Counted from the stretch's first letter, positions 6,752 through 15,307 are shown. The stretch is DNA of 26,502 nt from Allobranchiibius sp038199265 (GCA_038199265.1 JBBPZD010000176.1:1-26502); one strand, 5' to 3'. Numbers and translations: made by a program. The notes: generated from the sequence alone by a model not told the origin.

Positions 6752-7111
6752 TCAGAACGCCATTTCTGCAGCCCGTTTACGGACCTCGGCCTTCCGGCCG
6801 GCGAGCAGCATCTGGATCGGTCCACCGGCCAGCGGCAGAGATTCGTCGTGGGTGAACAGCCACTCCAGCGCTTCGTGGTCCTCCAGTCGGGCGTCGCGCA
6901 GAACTGTCACGGTGCCGGTCAACGAGGGAAGGATCTCACCGTCGCGGACGAACGCAGCGGGCACTGCGACCGCACGGTTGGGGCCCACGCGGTACGACAG
7001 GAGTTCGCCGTCGGTGATCATCTTTCGCACCTGCCGCTGCCGCATGCCGATTGCCTCGGCCACCTCCGGCACTGAAAGCCATTCGCCCACCAAATTCTCC
7101 AGATCAGCCAT
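6752..7111 (-). CDS. Rv2175c-family DNA-binding protein
   Basis: This is a 119-residue protein. WLSVPEVAEAIGMRQRQVRKMITDGEL (about 11-37) is a winged-helix/MerR-like helix-turn-helix, followed by a wing containing YRVGPNRAVAVP; the C-terminus has EALEWLFTHDESLP and the terminal helix KRAAEMAF. M. tuberculosis Rv2175c is a DNA-binding substrate of the kinase PknL encoded next door. Here too the partner kinase gene is divergent, 64 bp away. The start is the ATG at 7111: the longer in-frame form would run into the kinase gene and has no family similarity. With this start the protein lacks the Thr-containing N-terminal tail of Rv2175c. There is no clear Shine-Dalgarno; GAAACT lies 6 nt upstream but does not fit TANNNT well. 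Confidence 0.85.
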   Translation of the reverse strand: MADLENLVGEWLSVPEVAEAIGMRQRQVRKMITDGELLSYRVGPNRAVAVPAAFVRDGEILPSLTGTVTVLRDARLEDHEALEWLFTHDESLPLAGGPIQMLLAGRKAEVRKRAAEMAF

Positions 7112-7142
7112 GCCGCAAGTTTCCCACGCGCCGCGCCTACCG

Positions 7143-7169
7143 TTGACCCGCCGGCCACCTTCGTAGACT
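7143..7169 (+). promoter_or_regulatory. Promoter of PASTA kinase, leaderless (TTGACC ... TAGACT)
   Basis: TAGACT (7164-7169) ends 6 nt before the GTG at 7176. TTGACC (7143-7148) is a -35-like hexamer with a short 15-bp spacer. No Shine-Dalgarno lies between. Confidence 0.6.
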
Positions 7170-7175
7170 GCAGCG

Positions 7176-9041
7176 GTGCCATCCACCGCCTCTTCCTCCC
7201 TCCTGGGCCGTCGCGTCGATGGCCGGTACCAGGTGTTGCACCACCTGGCGGACGGTGGAATGGGATCGGTCTATGTGGCACTCGACGAACGACTGGACCG
7301 CCACGTCGCATTGAAAATAATGCGTCCCGACCTTGCTCGCGACAATGATTTCGTCGAGCGTTTCCGGCGCGAGGCCCGTTCAGCTGCCCGCCTCTCGCAC
7401 CCCAACATCGTGGCGGTCACAGACCAGGGTCAGGACGAGCACTACGTCTTCATCGCGATGGAGCTGGTCGAGGGTACGACCTTGCGCGAGCTCATCCGCG
7501 CCTCTGCCCCACTAACTGCTCGTCGCACCCTGGAGATCACCGACGGCATCCTGTCGGCGATCTCGGTAGCGCACCGCGCCGGCATCGTGCACCGCGACAT
7601 CAAACCCGAGAACGTGCTGTTGCGCGACGACGGCACGGTCAAGGTAGTCGACTTCGGCCTAGCGCGTGCCGTGACAGCGAACACCGCCAGCGCTGACGCC
7701 AGTGTCATCTTCGGAACCGCCGCCTACCTCTCCCCCGAACAAGTCGACGCAGGCACAGCGAGCGAGCGCTCCGATGTCTATACGGTCGGGCTGCTGGTCT
7801 TCGAAATGCTCTGCGGTGTCAAGGCGTTCCCGGGTGACTCCCCCATCCACGTGGCGTACCAACACGTCCATGGCCAGGTCCCCCGGGCATCCGACACCGT
7901 CGAGACAGTGCCCTCGGTACTGGATGAATTCATCGCCCACACCACCTCGACCGATCCGGCGCAGCGTCCGGCAGACGCGGCCGAAATGCTCGAGTACCTC
8001 AATTCGGTTCGGGACAGCCTGCAGCCCGAGGAACTCGACGCGGTCCCCGCACGAGAGGACCGGGACGAGGAGGCCGAGGTCGCCCACACCTCGAAACTAG
8101 GCATCGACAACACCCATGCGCTTGGTCGTTATGACGGTTCGCCCACGCCTCCCTACGCCCGACGTCGAGCCCTGGTCGCAGTTGTCGGTGTGCTCCTGCT
8201 CGCTCTGATCGCCGTCGGCGTGTGGGTCTTCGCCGCAGGCCCGCTGGCGGGCGAGCAGGTCCCCGACGTTGCAGGCAAACCGCAGGGGGTGGCGATAGCG
8301 GCGATCCAGGATGCCCACCTGGGCGCGTCGGTGCGTGAGATCTACAGCGAAACAGTCCCGAAAGGTTCGGTCATCGGGACGTTGCCCGATGCCGGCACGC
8401 AAGCTCGCCGGTCTGATTCAGTGGTTCTGCAGGTGTCCCGAGGTCCGGAACGCCACGTTGTGCCCTCTTTGAGCGGAGACACCCAACCGCAGGCCGAAGC
8501 CGCACTCAGGGGCGCCCGGTTGGCAGTTGGCCCCGTCAGGAAGGAGTACAGCGAAACCGTCCCGCCAGGAAGGGTCATCAGTTCTGACCCCGGAGTCAAC
8601 GAGTCGCTCAAATCAGGCGCCCAGGTGTCCCTGGTGGTGAGCAAGGGACGGCAGCCCATCGTGGTTCCCAGCGTTGTCGGCAAATCCAGCACTGAGGCGA
8701 CCACCACCCTCAACGGGCTCGGCTTCACAGTGCAACAGGACACCCAACAGTTCAGCGACACAGTCGCGCTGGGCGATGTCATCAGCCAGACTCCCGCGTC
8801 CGGGACCGGGTTTCGCGGTGATGGGATCACCCTGGTGGTTTCAAAGGGGCCGCAGTTGATTGCCGTCCCGGACGTGACCGGGAAAACCAGTCAGCAGGCC
8901 CGAAATCAGCTCGAAGCGCTGGGCCTGAAAGTCAAGGTCGAGCGGTTCTTCGGCGGGCTGTTCAACGACGTAAGGGCAACCAACCCGACCCCCGGCACCA
9001 AGGTGCGCAAGGGAAGCACGATCACGCTGTCGGTCGTGTGA
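7176..9041 (+). CDS. PASTA-domain Ser/Thr protein kinase (PknB/PknL type)
   Basis: This 621-residue membrane kinase has all the catalytic elements: glycine loop LADGGMGSVY (24-33), K47 in VALKIM, helix-C E66, HRDIKPEN (139-146, catalytic D141), DFG (159-161), activation-loop GT at 180-181 and SPEQ (186-189). After a charged juxtamembrane linker a single TM segment lies at about 333-354. Four extracellular PASTA repeats follow (about 362-422, 428-491, 496-557, 563-621). PASTA domains bind peptidoglycan or lipid II-type ligands, linking cell-wall state to phosphorylation. It sits where mycobacterial pknL sits, next to the Rv2175c-like gene, its likely substrate; M. tuberculosis PknL lacks PASTA repeats. 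The start is GTG with a leaderless-type -10. Its last 20 bp overlap the DAHP synthase gene tail to tail. Confidence 0.95.
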   Translation: MPSTASSSLLGRRVDGRYQVLHHLADGGMGSVYVALDERLDRHVALKIMRPDLARDNDFVERFRREARSAARLSHPNIVAVTDQGQDEHYVFIAMELVEGTTLRELIRASAPLTARRTLEITDGILSAISVAHRAGIVHRDIKPENVLLRDDGTVKVVDFGLARAVTANTASADASVIFGTAAYLSPEQVDAGTASERSDVYTVGLLVFEMLCGVKAFPGDSPIHVAYQHVHGQVPRASDTVETVPSVLDEFIAHTTSTDPAQRPADAAEMLEYLNSVRDSLQPEELDAVPAREDRDEEAEVAHTSKLGIDNTHALGRYDGSPTPPYARRRALVAVVGVLLLALIAVGVWVFAAGPLAGEQVPDVAGKPQGVAIAAIQDAHLGASVREIYSETVPKGSVIGTLPDAGTQARRSDSVVLQVSRGPERHVVPSLSGDTQPQAEAALRGARLAVGPVRKEYSETVPPGRVISSDPGVNESLKSGAQVSLVVSKGRQPIVVPSVVGKSSTEATTTLNGLGFTVQQDTQQFSDTVALGDVISQTPASGTGFRGDGITLVVSKGPQLIAVPDVTGKTSQQARNQLEALGLKVKVERFFGGLFNDVRATNPTPGTKVRKGSTITLSVV

Positions 9042-10416
9042 TCCCCTTCGCGCGGGTGCTCAGCATCTGGGCGACGAGGAACGCCAGTTCCAGACTCTGC
9101 TGATGGTTCAACCGTGGGTCGCACGCGGTCTCGTAACGTTTTTCGAGGTCGGCGGCCAGAATCTTCTCCGACCCGCCAAGGCACTCGGTGACGTCGGTGC
9201 CGGTCAGCTCCACATGGATGCCACCTGGGATGGTCCCGAGGGCCTGGTGAACCTCGAAGAAGCCCTGCACCTCAGCGATGATGTCGTCGAATTCGCGAGT
9301 CTTGTACCCCGTCGACGACTCGAAGGTGTTGCCGTGCATCGGGTCGCAGACCCAGGTCACCTGCGCGCCCTCGGCGGTCACCCGCTCGATGACCTTGGGC
9401 AGCGCGTCGTGGATCTTGCCGGCCCCCATCCGGGTGATGAAGGTCAACCGGCCAGGTTCGCGGTTCGGGTCCAGCTTGTCGATGACCCGCAGCAACTCCT
9501 CGGGATCCGCAGTCGGTCCAACCTTCATACCGATCGGGTTGTGGATGCGCGAGACGAAGTCGAGGTGCGCACCGTCAAGTTGTCGGGTGCGCTCACCCAC
9601 CCAGAGGAAGTGCCCGGAAACGGCGTACGGGTTTCCGGTGCGGCTGTCGATGCGCGTCAGTGGCTTCTCGTAGTCCAAGAGCAAGGCTTCGTGGCTGGCG
9701 AAGAACTCAACGGCACGTAGCGCGTCGAAATCGGCGCCGCACGCTGCCATGAACTTCATCGCACGGTCGATGTCGGAGGCGATGCTCTCGTAACGCGCGT
9801 ACGCGCTGTTGGCGATAAACCCGCGGTTCCACTCGTGCACGTGTCGCAGGTCGGCAAAACCACCCGTAGTGAAGGCCCGCACGAGATTCAAGGTGGATGC
9901 GCTGGTGTGGTAAGCCTGCACGAGACGACCTGGGTCGGGGTTACGAGACTCAGGGGTGACCGCGTAGTCGTTGACCATGTCGCCGCGGTATGCGGGCAGG
10001 GTCACGTCGCCGCGTGTCTCGGTGCCGCTGCTGCGCGGCTTGGCGTACTGGCCCGCGATGCGGCCTACCTTGATCACGGGAGTGCTGGCGCCGTAGGTGA
10101 GGATCGCGGCCATCTGCAGGATCGTCTTGATCCGGTCGCGGATGCCATCCGCAGTTGCAGCAGAGAACAGTTCAGCGCAGTCGCCGCCCTGCAGCAGGAA
10201 CGCCTCACCCTTTGCGGCAGCGGCCAAGCGCTGACGCAGCACGTCGCACTCACCGGCGAAAACCAGCGGCGGAGACGTGGACAGCTCAGCCTTCGCGGCG
10301 TCCAACGCGCGCTCGTCGGGCCAGGTCGGCTGTTGCGCAGCGTGCAGGTCGGCCCACTGGGGCAGCGCAGGGTCGTTCGGCGTGGTGGCGGGCAGGACGG
10401 GACTGGTGATGCTCAC
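9022..10416 (-). CDS. aroG: 3-deoxy-7-phosphoheptulonate synthase, class II
   Basis: This 464-residue enzyme catalyses the first step of the shikimate pathway, joining phosphoenolpyruvate and erythrose 4-phosphate. It is class II (plant/mycobacterial type): LLQGGDCAELF (74-84) contains metal ligand C80; KVGRIAGQYAKPRSS (116-130) and VGERTRQLDGAHLDF (273-287) are active-site segments; the other metal ligands by comparison with M. tuberculosis AroG (C87, H369, E411, D441) are H361 in CDPMHGNT, E403 in GGIHVELTG and D433 in CDPRLN. It is an aromatic amino-acid pathway partner of trpD further on. The start is GTG with TATTCT exactly 6 nt upstream and no Shine-Dalgarno. It lies 62 bp after the acyltransferase gene. 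Confidence 0.95.
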   Translation of the reverse strand: MSITSPVLPATTPNDPALPQWADLHAAQQPTWPDERALDAAKAELSTSPPLVFAGECDVLRQRLAAAAKGEAFLLQGGDCAELFSAATADGIRDRIKTILQMAAILTYGASTPVIKVGRIAGQYAKPRSSGTETRGDVTLPAYRGDMVNDYAVTPESRNPDPGRLVQAYHTSASTLNLVRAFTTGGFADLRHVHEWNRGFIANSAYARYESIASDIDRAMKFMAACGADFDALRAVEFFASHEALLLDYEKPLTRIDSRTGNPYAVSGHFLWVGERTRQLDGAHLDFVSRIHNPIGMKVGPTADPEELLRVIDKLDPNREPGRLTFITRMGAGKIHDALPKVIERVTAEGAQVTWVCDPMHGNTFESSTGYKTREFDDIIAEVQGFFEVHQALGTIPGGIHVELTGTDVTECLGGSEKILAADLEKRYETACDPRLNHQQSLELAFLVAQMLSTRAKGITRPTA

Positions 10417-10422
10417 TCGGTA

Positions 10423-10428
10423 AGAATA
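10423..10428 (-). promoter_or_regulatory. -10 element TATTCT, leaderless start of DAHP synthase gene
   Basis: On the minus strand TATTCT (TANNNT) ends 6 nt before the GTG at 10416; there is no Shine-Dalgarno. Confidence 0.6.
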
Positions 10429-10478
10429 CCGGCGTGTCGCAAGCGGACCGGTAGGGACTCACCTAGTGGAATACGGGC

Positions 10479-11318
10479 TCAGCTGCTCGCGGCACGGACA
10501 TCGCCCACGAGGTCGATCTGGGGATCAGTAGGTTCGCCCACATCGCCGACCTCGTGCTTTGACTCGCCCGAGCCGGGCACCAACTTGTGAGCGGCGGTAC
10601 TCGCGAGCGCGGCAGCACCCTCAGTGATGCCCTTCGCCTTTTGCGCGACCCGGTCTTTCAACGAGGACGCATAGACATCGACGTACTCCTGGCCGGACAG
10701 CAACATGAGCTCATACATGATCTCGTCGGTGATGGAACGCAGGATGAACCGGTCGTTCTCCATGCCCTCGTACCGGGTGAAGTCCATCGGCTCACCGAAC
10801 CGGACGTGCGGGTGGGCCATCCGACCGAACACCTTGCCGGGGGGCGCGACCTCATCAGTGCCGATGACAGCGACCGGGATCAGGGGGACCTTGGCTTCGA
10901 GCACCATCCGCGCAACGCCGGTCTTGCCCTTGTAGAGCCGACCATCGGGTGAGCGGGTGCCCTCGGGATAGATGCCGAAGAGTTCGCCACCGGCGAGGAT
11001 GCGTAAACCGGTGGAGATGGCTCCCGCAGCGGCATTCCCGCTGGACCGGTCAATCGGCACCTGCCCGGCGCCTTTGAAGAACCAGCGCTGCAAAGTGCCC
11101 TTGACCCCAGTGCCGGTGAAGTACTCCGCCTTCGCCACGAACGTGACTCGGCGCGGTATGACCAGCGGCATGAACAACCAGTCGGAGTAGGACAGGTGGT
11201 TGCTCGCCAGAATTGCGGGACCTTGGTCAGGAACGTGATGCGCACCCTCGACCGACGGTCGGAAAACGCTTTTCAGCAGTGGTCCCAGCAGAACCCACTT
11301 GAGCAACCAATAGAACAC
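10479..11318 (-). CDS. 1-acyl-sn-glycerol-3-phosphate acyltransferase family protein (PlsC-like)
   Basis: This 279-residue membrane-associated acyltransferase probably transfers an acyl chain to a lysophospholipid or related acceptor. The catalytic H41-LSYSD46 is the HX4D motif, FFKGAGQVPIDR (80-91) the second block, and YPEGTRS (117-123) the glycerophosphate-binding block, followed by VPLIPVAVIG. The N-terminus is hydrophobic (FYWLLKWVLLGPLL), probably a membrane anchor. A C-terminal tail of about 60 residues is polar. I chose the GTG at 11318, with AAGGAG 10 nt upstream; an earlier in-frame GTG at 11360 would put this Shine-Dalgarno inside the gene. It is divergent from the alpha/beta hydrolase gene. 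M. tuberculosis has Rv2182c at this position. The substrate cannot be read from sequence. Confidence 0.88.
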   Translation of the reverse strand: MFYWLLKWVLLGPLLKSVFRPSVEGAHHVPDQGPAILASNHLSYSDWLFMPLVIPRRVTFVAKAEYFTGTGVKGTLQRWFFKGAGQVPIDRSSGNAAAGAISTGLRILAGGELFGIYPEGTRSPDGRLYKGKTGVARMVLEAKVPLIPVAVIGTDEVAPPGKVFGRMAHPHVRFGEPMDFTRYEGMENDRFILRSITDEIMYELMLLSGQEYVDVYASSLKDRVAQKAKGITEGAAALASTAAHKLVPGSGESKHEVGDVGEPTDPQIDLVGDVRAASS

Positions 11319-11406
11319 CTTCGCCGGACTCCTTTGTCGCGAGATGAGTGAATCGCACAATACGGCACCCGGTCCGCCGTCATCGGCGAAGTGCGAGGAT
11401 GGCGCG

Positions 11407-12156
11407 ATGCAGATCCTCCCCGGTGCTGAGCCGTTCAGCCACGATGCCGGACCCGTCGGCGTGTTGGTGTGTCACGGCTTCACCGGCACCCCGCAGAGCA
11501 TGCGACCGCTTGCAGATCGTTTCGCAGCCGAGGGATTCTCGGTTCGACTGCCCCGCCTGCCCGGCCACGGAACTACCTGGCAAGAGATGAACAAGACCCG
11601 CTGGACCGACTGGTTCGCCGAGATCGATGCCGGATACACAGAGCTGGCCGCGATCTGCGACCAGGTGTTCGTGATCGGATTGTCGATGGGCGGCACGCTC
11701 GCGACGCTGGTCGCCCAGACCCATCAGAACGACGTTTGCGGCCTGATGCTGATCAACCCCGCGTACGTCATGGACGACAAGCGATTGCGCGCGGTGCCCC
11801 TTCTGCAATACCTGGTTCCCTCGATCGGAGCGATCAGCGGTGACATCAAGAAGCATGGCGCCACGGAAGTCGGTTACTCCCGCACGCCGCTGCGGGCGCT
11901 ACGTTCCCAGATGCGGATGTGGGAGCAGGTCACGCGCGATCTGCCACAGGTCACCCAGCCTGTGGTGTTGTTCCACTCTCCCCAGGACCACGTGGTGCCG
12001 CCCGCCTGCTCCCAACTGTTGCTGTCCCGAATCTCCAGCAACGACGTGACCGACGTGACCCTGCATGACAGCTATCACGTGGCAACCCTGGACAACGACG
12101 CCACCCTGATCGAGGATCGCTGCGTCGAGTTCATCACGAGAGTTGCAGGCCAATGA
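11407..12156 (+). CDS. Alpha/beta hydrolase (carboxylesterase / monoacylglycerol lipase-like)
   Basis: This is a 249-residue serine hydrolase. CHGFTG (22-27) forms the oxyanion-hole turn; GLSMGG (91-96) carries the nucleophile S93; D194 in SPQDHVV and H224 in DSYHVATLD complete the triad. The C-terminal SYHVATLDND is typical of Est30-like carboxylesterases. It probably cleaves short acyl esters or monoacylglycerols. The start is the ATG at 11407, which gives the family-like MQILPGAEPF; GAGGA lies about 8 nt upstream. The longer ATG at 11344 gives a non-conserved leader. The gene overlaps the next one by 4 bp (ATGA). Being divergent from an acyltransferase suggests lipid turnover, but that is inference. 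Confidence 0.9.
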   Translation: MQILPGAEPFSHDAGPVGVLVCHGFTGTPQSMRPLADRFAAEGFSVRLPRLPGHGTTWQEMNKTRWTDWFAEIDAGYTELAAICDQVFVIGLSMGGTLATLVAQTHQNDVCGLMLINPAYVMDDKRLRAVPLLQYLVPSIGAISGDIKKHGATEVGYSRTPLRALRSQMRMWEQVTRDLPQVTQPVVLFHSPQDHVVPPACSQLLLSRISSNDVTDVTLHDSYHVATLDNDATLIEDRCVEFITRVAGQ

Positions 12157-12632
12157 GCGCACCTGGGGGCGAAGGCCATGACGAGCAGACCGATTTCGAC
12201 GCGCGTTTCGCCGAGATAGTTGCTCGATTGTCCGGGCCGATCGATCCTGACGCGCTCGCCGACGCACCGGTGAAAGGTTCCGAGGTGCACAGCAGCCTCG
12301 AACCCGAGGAACCAGATACACCGGAGCTACCCAGTCAGTGGCGGGTGCCAGAAAACGGCTCCACCACCCAGGTCCTCGACGACGCCGGAAGTTACGAGCC
12401 ACCGCCGCCAGCTCCCCTGCCCCGCGATGACGTTCAGTTCTACGCGATCTGGGCCAGCCTGATCGGCGGTCCCCTCTGGTTGATCTATCTCTTCGCCTTC
12501 GACCGTGAAAGTCGACCACTCTGGTGGATTCTGGCGTGCCTGGTCTGTCTGATCGGAATGAGTTTGCTGGTGCTGCGTCAACCGGTGAGTCGTGACGAAC
12601 AGGATCCGTTCGACGACGGCGCCCGCCTCTGA
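12153..12632 (+). CDS. Small two-TM membrane protein of unknown function
   Basis: This is a 159-residue protein. Residues 1-92 are hydrophilic, acidic and proline-rich (EPEEPDTPELP at 50-60, PPPPAPLP at 83-90), starting with a DFDARFAEIVARL helix. Two membrane helices follow at about 95-115 and 122-142, and a short polar tail ends the protein. It starts inside the stop of the hydrolase gene (ATGA overlap), so the two are co-translated. I recognise this as an actinobacterial conserved hypothetical type but cannot name its function. A role anchoring or assisting the hydrolase is possible but unsupported beyond the coupling. It is convergent with the next gene, separated by 29 bp. Confidence 0.78.
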   Translation: MSAPGGEGHDEQTDFDARFAEIVARLSGPIDPDALADAPVKGSEVHSSLEPEEPDTPELPSQWRVPENGSTTQVLDDAGSYEPPPPAPLPRDDVQFYAIWASLIGGPLWLIYLFAFDRESRPLWWILACLVCLIGMSLLVLRQPVSRDEQDPFDDGARL

Positions 12633-12661
12633 GTCACCCCCACCGGCCTCGGCGCTCGGCG

Positions 12662-13375
12662 TCAGAAAGCGAGTGCTGAAAGGTCCAGGTCGGCATACAC
12701 CGGACGGTGGTCGGTGGCCACTTTCAGCTGTAGAGCGTCCAGATTCAGATCCGGCACTGTTGCAGTCCAGGGCCCGGAGGCGAACAGGCCGTCGATGGTC
12801 TTTCCCGGCGTCCCGGACGGACTGGTGAGCGTGTCCCCGGTGATGTGCTTCATGGGGCCACCAAATTCGAGCCAAGGGCCCTGCCCGAAAGTTTCGTTCA
12901 GGTCGCCTCCGAGAACCACGGCTTGCACGTCTGTGGACTCGATGGTCGCCAAGATCTGTCGGGCATGCGGGCCGCGCTGAGCCGACCGCAGACTGAGGTG
13001 CACGCTCACCGCAGCGAACGGGTGATGCCCGGGCAACCGCAGCCGTGCAACGGCGTAACCGCGGGGCTCCTCGCGCCGGCCGACCGGGTGGAAGTGGTGC
13101 TCGCACGACAGCAGGTCGAGCCGGAGCCCGCTCAGCAGCGTTGTGCTCATCCGCCCGCGTCGCCCATCTGACCAGGTCATGCCGACCTGCTCGGCGAAGG
13201 TCGCGATCCGATGGCCGGAACCGGGGTGCCGCGGTGCTTCCTGCAATAACAGGACGTCCGGCTGGATCTGCCGGATCACCTCCACCAGCGCTGCGCGGTC
13301 ATCCTTGAAGACACGCACGTTGTACGCCGCGACCCGAACCACATGCGGGCCTCTGCCTACGGGGGCCTCAGTCAT
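12662..13375 (-). CDS. Endonuclease/exonuclease/phosphatase-fold protein
   Basis: This 237-residue protein has the DNase I-like fold. Motifs in order are AYNVR (N19), LLLQEA (catalytic Glu E46), VSVHLS (H126), GGDLNE (D158, N160), DGLFAS (D195) and TDHRPVYADL (D222, H223). All core catalytic residues are present, so it is likely an active metal-dependent phosphodiesterase, but the family covers nucleases, sphingomyelinases and inositol phosphatases, and the substrate cannot be told. No signal peptide is seen, so it is cytoplasmic. The ATG lies within the end of the upstream ROK kinase gene (8-bp overlap), with AAGGGG about 8 nt upstream, so it is the last gene of the long minus-strand run. 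Confidence 0.88.
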   Translation of the reverse strand: MTEAPVGRGPHVVRVAAYNVRVFKDDRAALVEVIRQIQPDVLLLQEAPRHPGSGHRIATFAEQVGMTWSDGRRGRMSTTLLSGLRLDLLSCEHHFHPVGRREEPRGYAVARLRLPGHHPFAAVSVHLSLRSAQRGPHARQILATIESTDVQAVVLGGDLNETFGQGPWLEFGGPMKHITGDTLTSPSGTPGKTIDGLFASGPWTATVPDLNLDALQLKVATDHRPVYADLDLSALAF

Positions 13376-14354
13376 CGAGGTCGCCCCTTCGCGCTAGATC
13401 TGCTGCCCCGATGAGACCTGCCTCGTTACCGAGGCTGGCCTGCACGATCTCGGCCTGCGGGCGATAGCCCCTGCCCGTCAGTGAGCGACCGAACATCTCT
13501 CGCGCAGGTCCCAGCAGCAAGTCACCCGCTGCGCTCACCCCACCGCCGATGACGAAAAGCCCCGGATCGAAGGCGTTCGCGAGATTTGCCAGGCCTACTC
13601 CGAGCCAGGTGCCGATCTCGGCGAGCAACTCGGCCGCGGTCGCGTCTCCGTCATGTGCAGCCTGGGTGATCATCGGTCCAGTGAGCCCAGCTGGGTCCGC
13701 ACCGGCGCGAGTGGCCAGATCGGCGGCCAGCGGCGAGCCGGCGGCGATCATCGACCGAGCCTCACGCACGAGCGCGTTGCCGCTTGCGTACTGCTCCCAA
13801 CAACCCCGGTTCCCGCACTCGCAACGGTGTCCATCGGGCACCATCTGCAGGTGGCCGAATTCGCCGGCGATACCGAACTCGCCACGCTGGATCTTCCCCC
13901 CGGCAAGGATCGCCCCACCGATCCCGGTGCCCAGGTTGACCATGACGACGTTGGCTCGGTTGCGGGCCGCTCCGAACCTCGACTCCGCCCAGCAGGCTGC
14001 GTTGGCGTCGTTGTCAATGAACACCGGCAGGCTCACCCTGTCGGTCAACGCCTGACGTAACGGCTCCTGACGCCACGAAAGGTGCGGCGCGAAAGCAACC
14101 GTCGAACGGTCCGATGTCACAAAGCCGGCGGCTCCCACGCCGACCGCAACCGGTGTCTGCCCATGCGGACCGGCAAGAAGTTCCTGAATCACCTCGACCA
14201 TGACGTTCTCGACCACCCGGGGAGCAGTCGATCGGTGAGGCGTATCACGACGTGCACGAGCGATCACCGACCCGTCGACCCCGACCAGTCCGCCCGACAC
14301 TTTGGTGCCGCCGATATCAATGCCGATCGCGACATCATCAGAGCCTGCGTTCAC
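13368..14354 (-). CDS. ROK family sugar kinase (glucokinase, GlkA-like)
   Basis: This is a 328-residue ROK kinase. GIDIGGTKVSGG (11-22) is the phosphate-binding motif; FIDNDANAA carries the catalytic D116; LGTGIGGA (141-148) is the second phosphate loop; EFGH (165-168) gives the zinc-ligand His H168, and CECGNRGC (C178, C180, C185) supplies the cysteines. RSTVAFAPHLSWRQEPLRQ and GCWEQYASGNALVREAR resemble Streptomyces GlkA, so ATP-dependent glucose phosphorylation is the best call. There is no N-terminal DNA-binding domain, so it is a kinase rather than a ROK repressor. It starts with ATG overlapping the previous ROK gene by 4 bp and is a tandem paralogue of that gene. Confidence 0.9.
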   Translation of the reverse strand: MNAGSDDVAIGIDIGGTKVSGGLVGVDGSVIARARRDTPHRSTAPRVVENVMVEVIQELLAGPHGQTPVAVGVGAAGFVTSDRSTVAFAPHLSWRQEPLRQALTDRVSLPVFIDNDANAACWAESRFGAARNRANVVMVNLGTGIGGAILAGGKIQRGEFGIAGEFGHLQMVPDGHRCECGNRGCWEQYASGNALVREARSMIAAGSPLAADLATRAGADPAGLTGPMITQAAHDGDATAAELLAEIGTWLGVGLANLANAFDPGLFVIGGGVSAAGDLLLGPAREMFGRSLTGRGYRPQAEIVQASLGNEAGLIGAADLARRGDLDD

Positions 14355-15307
14355 CGGTGTTCTGGATTCAGCGCAAGCGCCGCAGCACCGATGACTCCCG
14401 CGTCATTGCCCAGCTCGGCTGGCGCGAAGGTGGCCACTGGTCGGTAGCCGCGTCCGGTCAGCGAACGTGAGTAGGCCATACGCATCGGCTCGATCAACAG
14501 ATCTCCCGCCTGTGCCACTCCGCCCCCGATGACGAAGCCCTCAGGGTCGAGCAGGGAAGCCATCGAGGCCGTGGCCTCACCCAGCCAGTTACCGATCTGC
14601 GCCAGCAGATCAATCGAGGCCACGTCACCCCCCAAAGCAGCATCGGTCACCATCGCCCCGGTGAGCTTGTCGGCATCTCCCCCGCACGAATCACTCAGAC
14701 GTCGCCCGAATTGCGCGCCGCTACGCACCAGCTCGCGCGCGTCCCGCGTGAGGGCTGTGCCGCTGCCGTAGGCCTCGACGCAACCGCGGTTGCCGCATCC
14801 GCATAGCCGCCCACCCGGAACCAAGAGCATGTGCCCCAGCTCGCCGCCGATACCGTAGGCCCCCCGAAAGAGCTTGCCCCCGATCACGATTCCGCCACCC
14901 ACACCCGTGCCGACGGTCACCATCACCATGTCCTGCAGGTCACGGCCGGCTCCGTGCACGAACTCTCCGTACGCCGCTGCATTCGCGTCGTTCTCGATCA
15001 CGACCGGCAGATCGGTCCCTGCGCAGATCCGCTGCTTCAGCGGTTCATCACGCCAGGCGAGGTTGGGTGAGAACAGAACCGTGGTTCCCGCGCGGTCGAT
15101 GTACCCCGCACACGCAACACCAACTGCGGCATCCTGGGGGGTACTCAACTCATCGATCAGTTCGGCGATGGCAGATGCGATCGCGTCCGGGGACTGCGCC
15201 GGCGTCGAGCGGCCCGCGCGGGCCATGATCTTGCCGTGGTCATCCACCCGACCAGCAGCGATCTTGGTTCCGCCGACGTCGATGCCGATACTCGTCCTGG
15301 CGCTCAT
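14351..15307 (-). CDS. ROK family sugar kinase, tandem paralogue
   Basis: This 318-residue ROK kinase has every catalytic element: GIDVGGTKIAAG (8-19), D107 in IENDANAAA, VGTGVGGGI (132-140), ELGH with H159, and the zinc motif CGCGNRGC (C169, C171, C176). It shares long blocks with the next gene (DVGGTK, NDANAA, SLTGRGYRP near the C-terminus), so the two arose by duplication. It may phosphorylate glucose, a different hexose or an N-acetylated sugar; sequence alone does not say. The ATG has GAAGGA about 6 nt upstream. It starts 15 bp after the Cys-rich gene and ends in a 4-bp overlap with the second kinase gene. Confidence 0.88.
   Translation of the reverse strand: MSARTSIGIDVGGTKIAAGRVDDHGKIMARAGRSTPAQSPDAIASAIAELIDELSTPQDAAVGVACAGYIDRAGTTVLFSPNLAWRDEPLKQRICAGTDLPVVIENDANAAAYGEFVHGAGRDLQDMVMVTVGTGVGGGIVIGGKLFRGAYGIGGELGHMLLVPGGRLCGCGNRGCVEAYGSGTALTRDARELVRSGAQFGRRLSDSCGGDADKLTGAMVTDAALGGDVASIDLLAQIGNWLGEATASMASLLDPEGFVIGGGVAQAGDLLIEPMRMAYSRSLTGRGYRPVATFAPAELGNDAGVIGAAALALNPEHR

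Noticed and set aside
10429..10478. ACCGG...CCGGT inverted repeat between acyltransferase and DAHP synthase as terminator.
   Set aside because: Five-bp arms with a 15-nt loop and no T-run; too weak.
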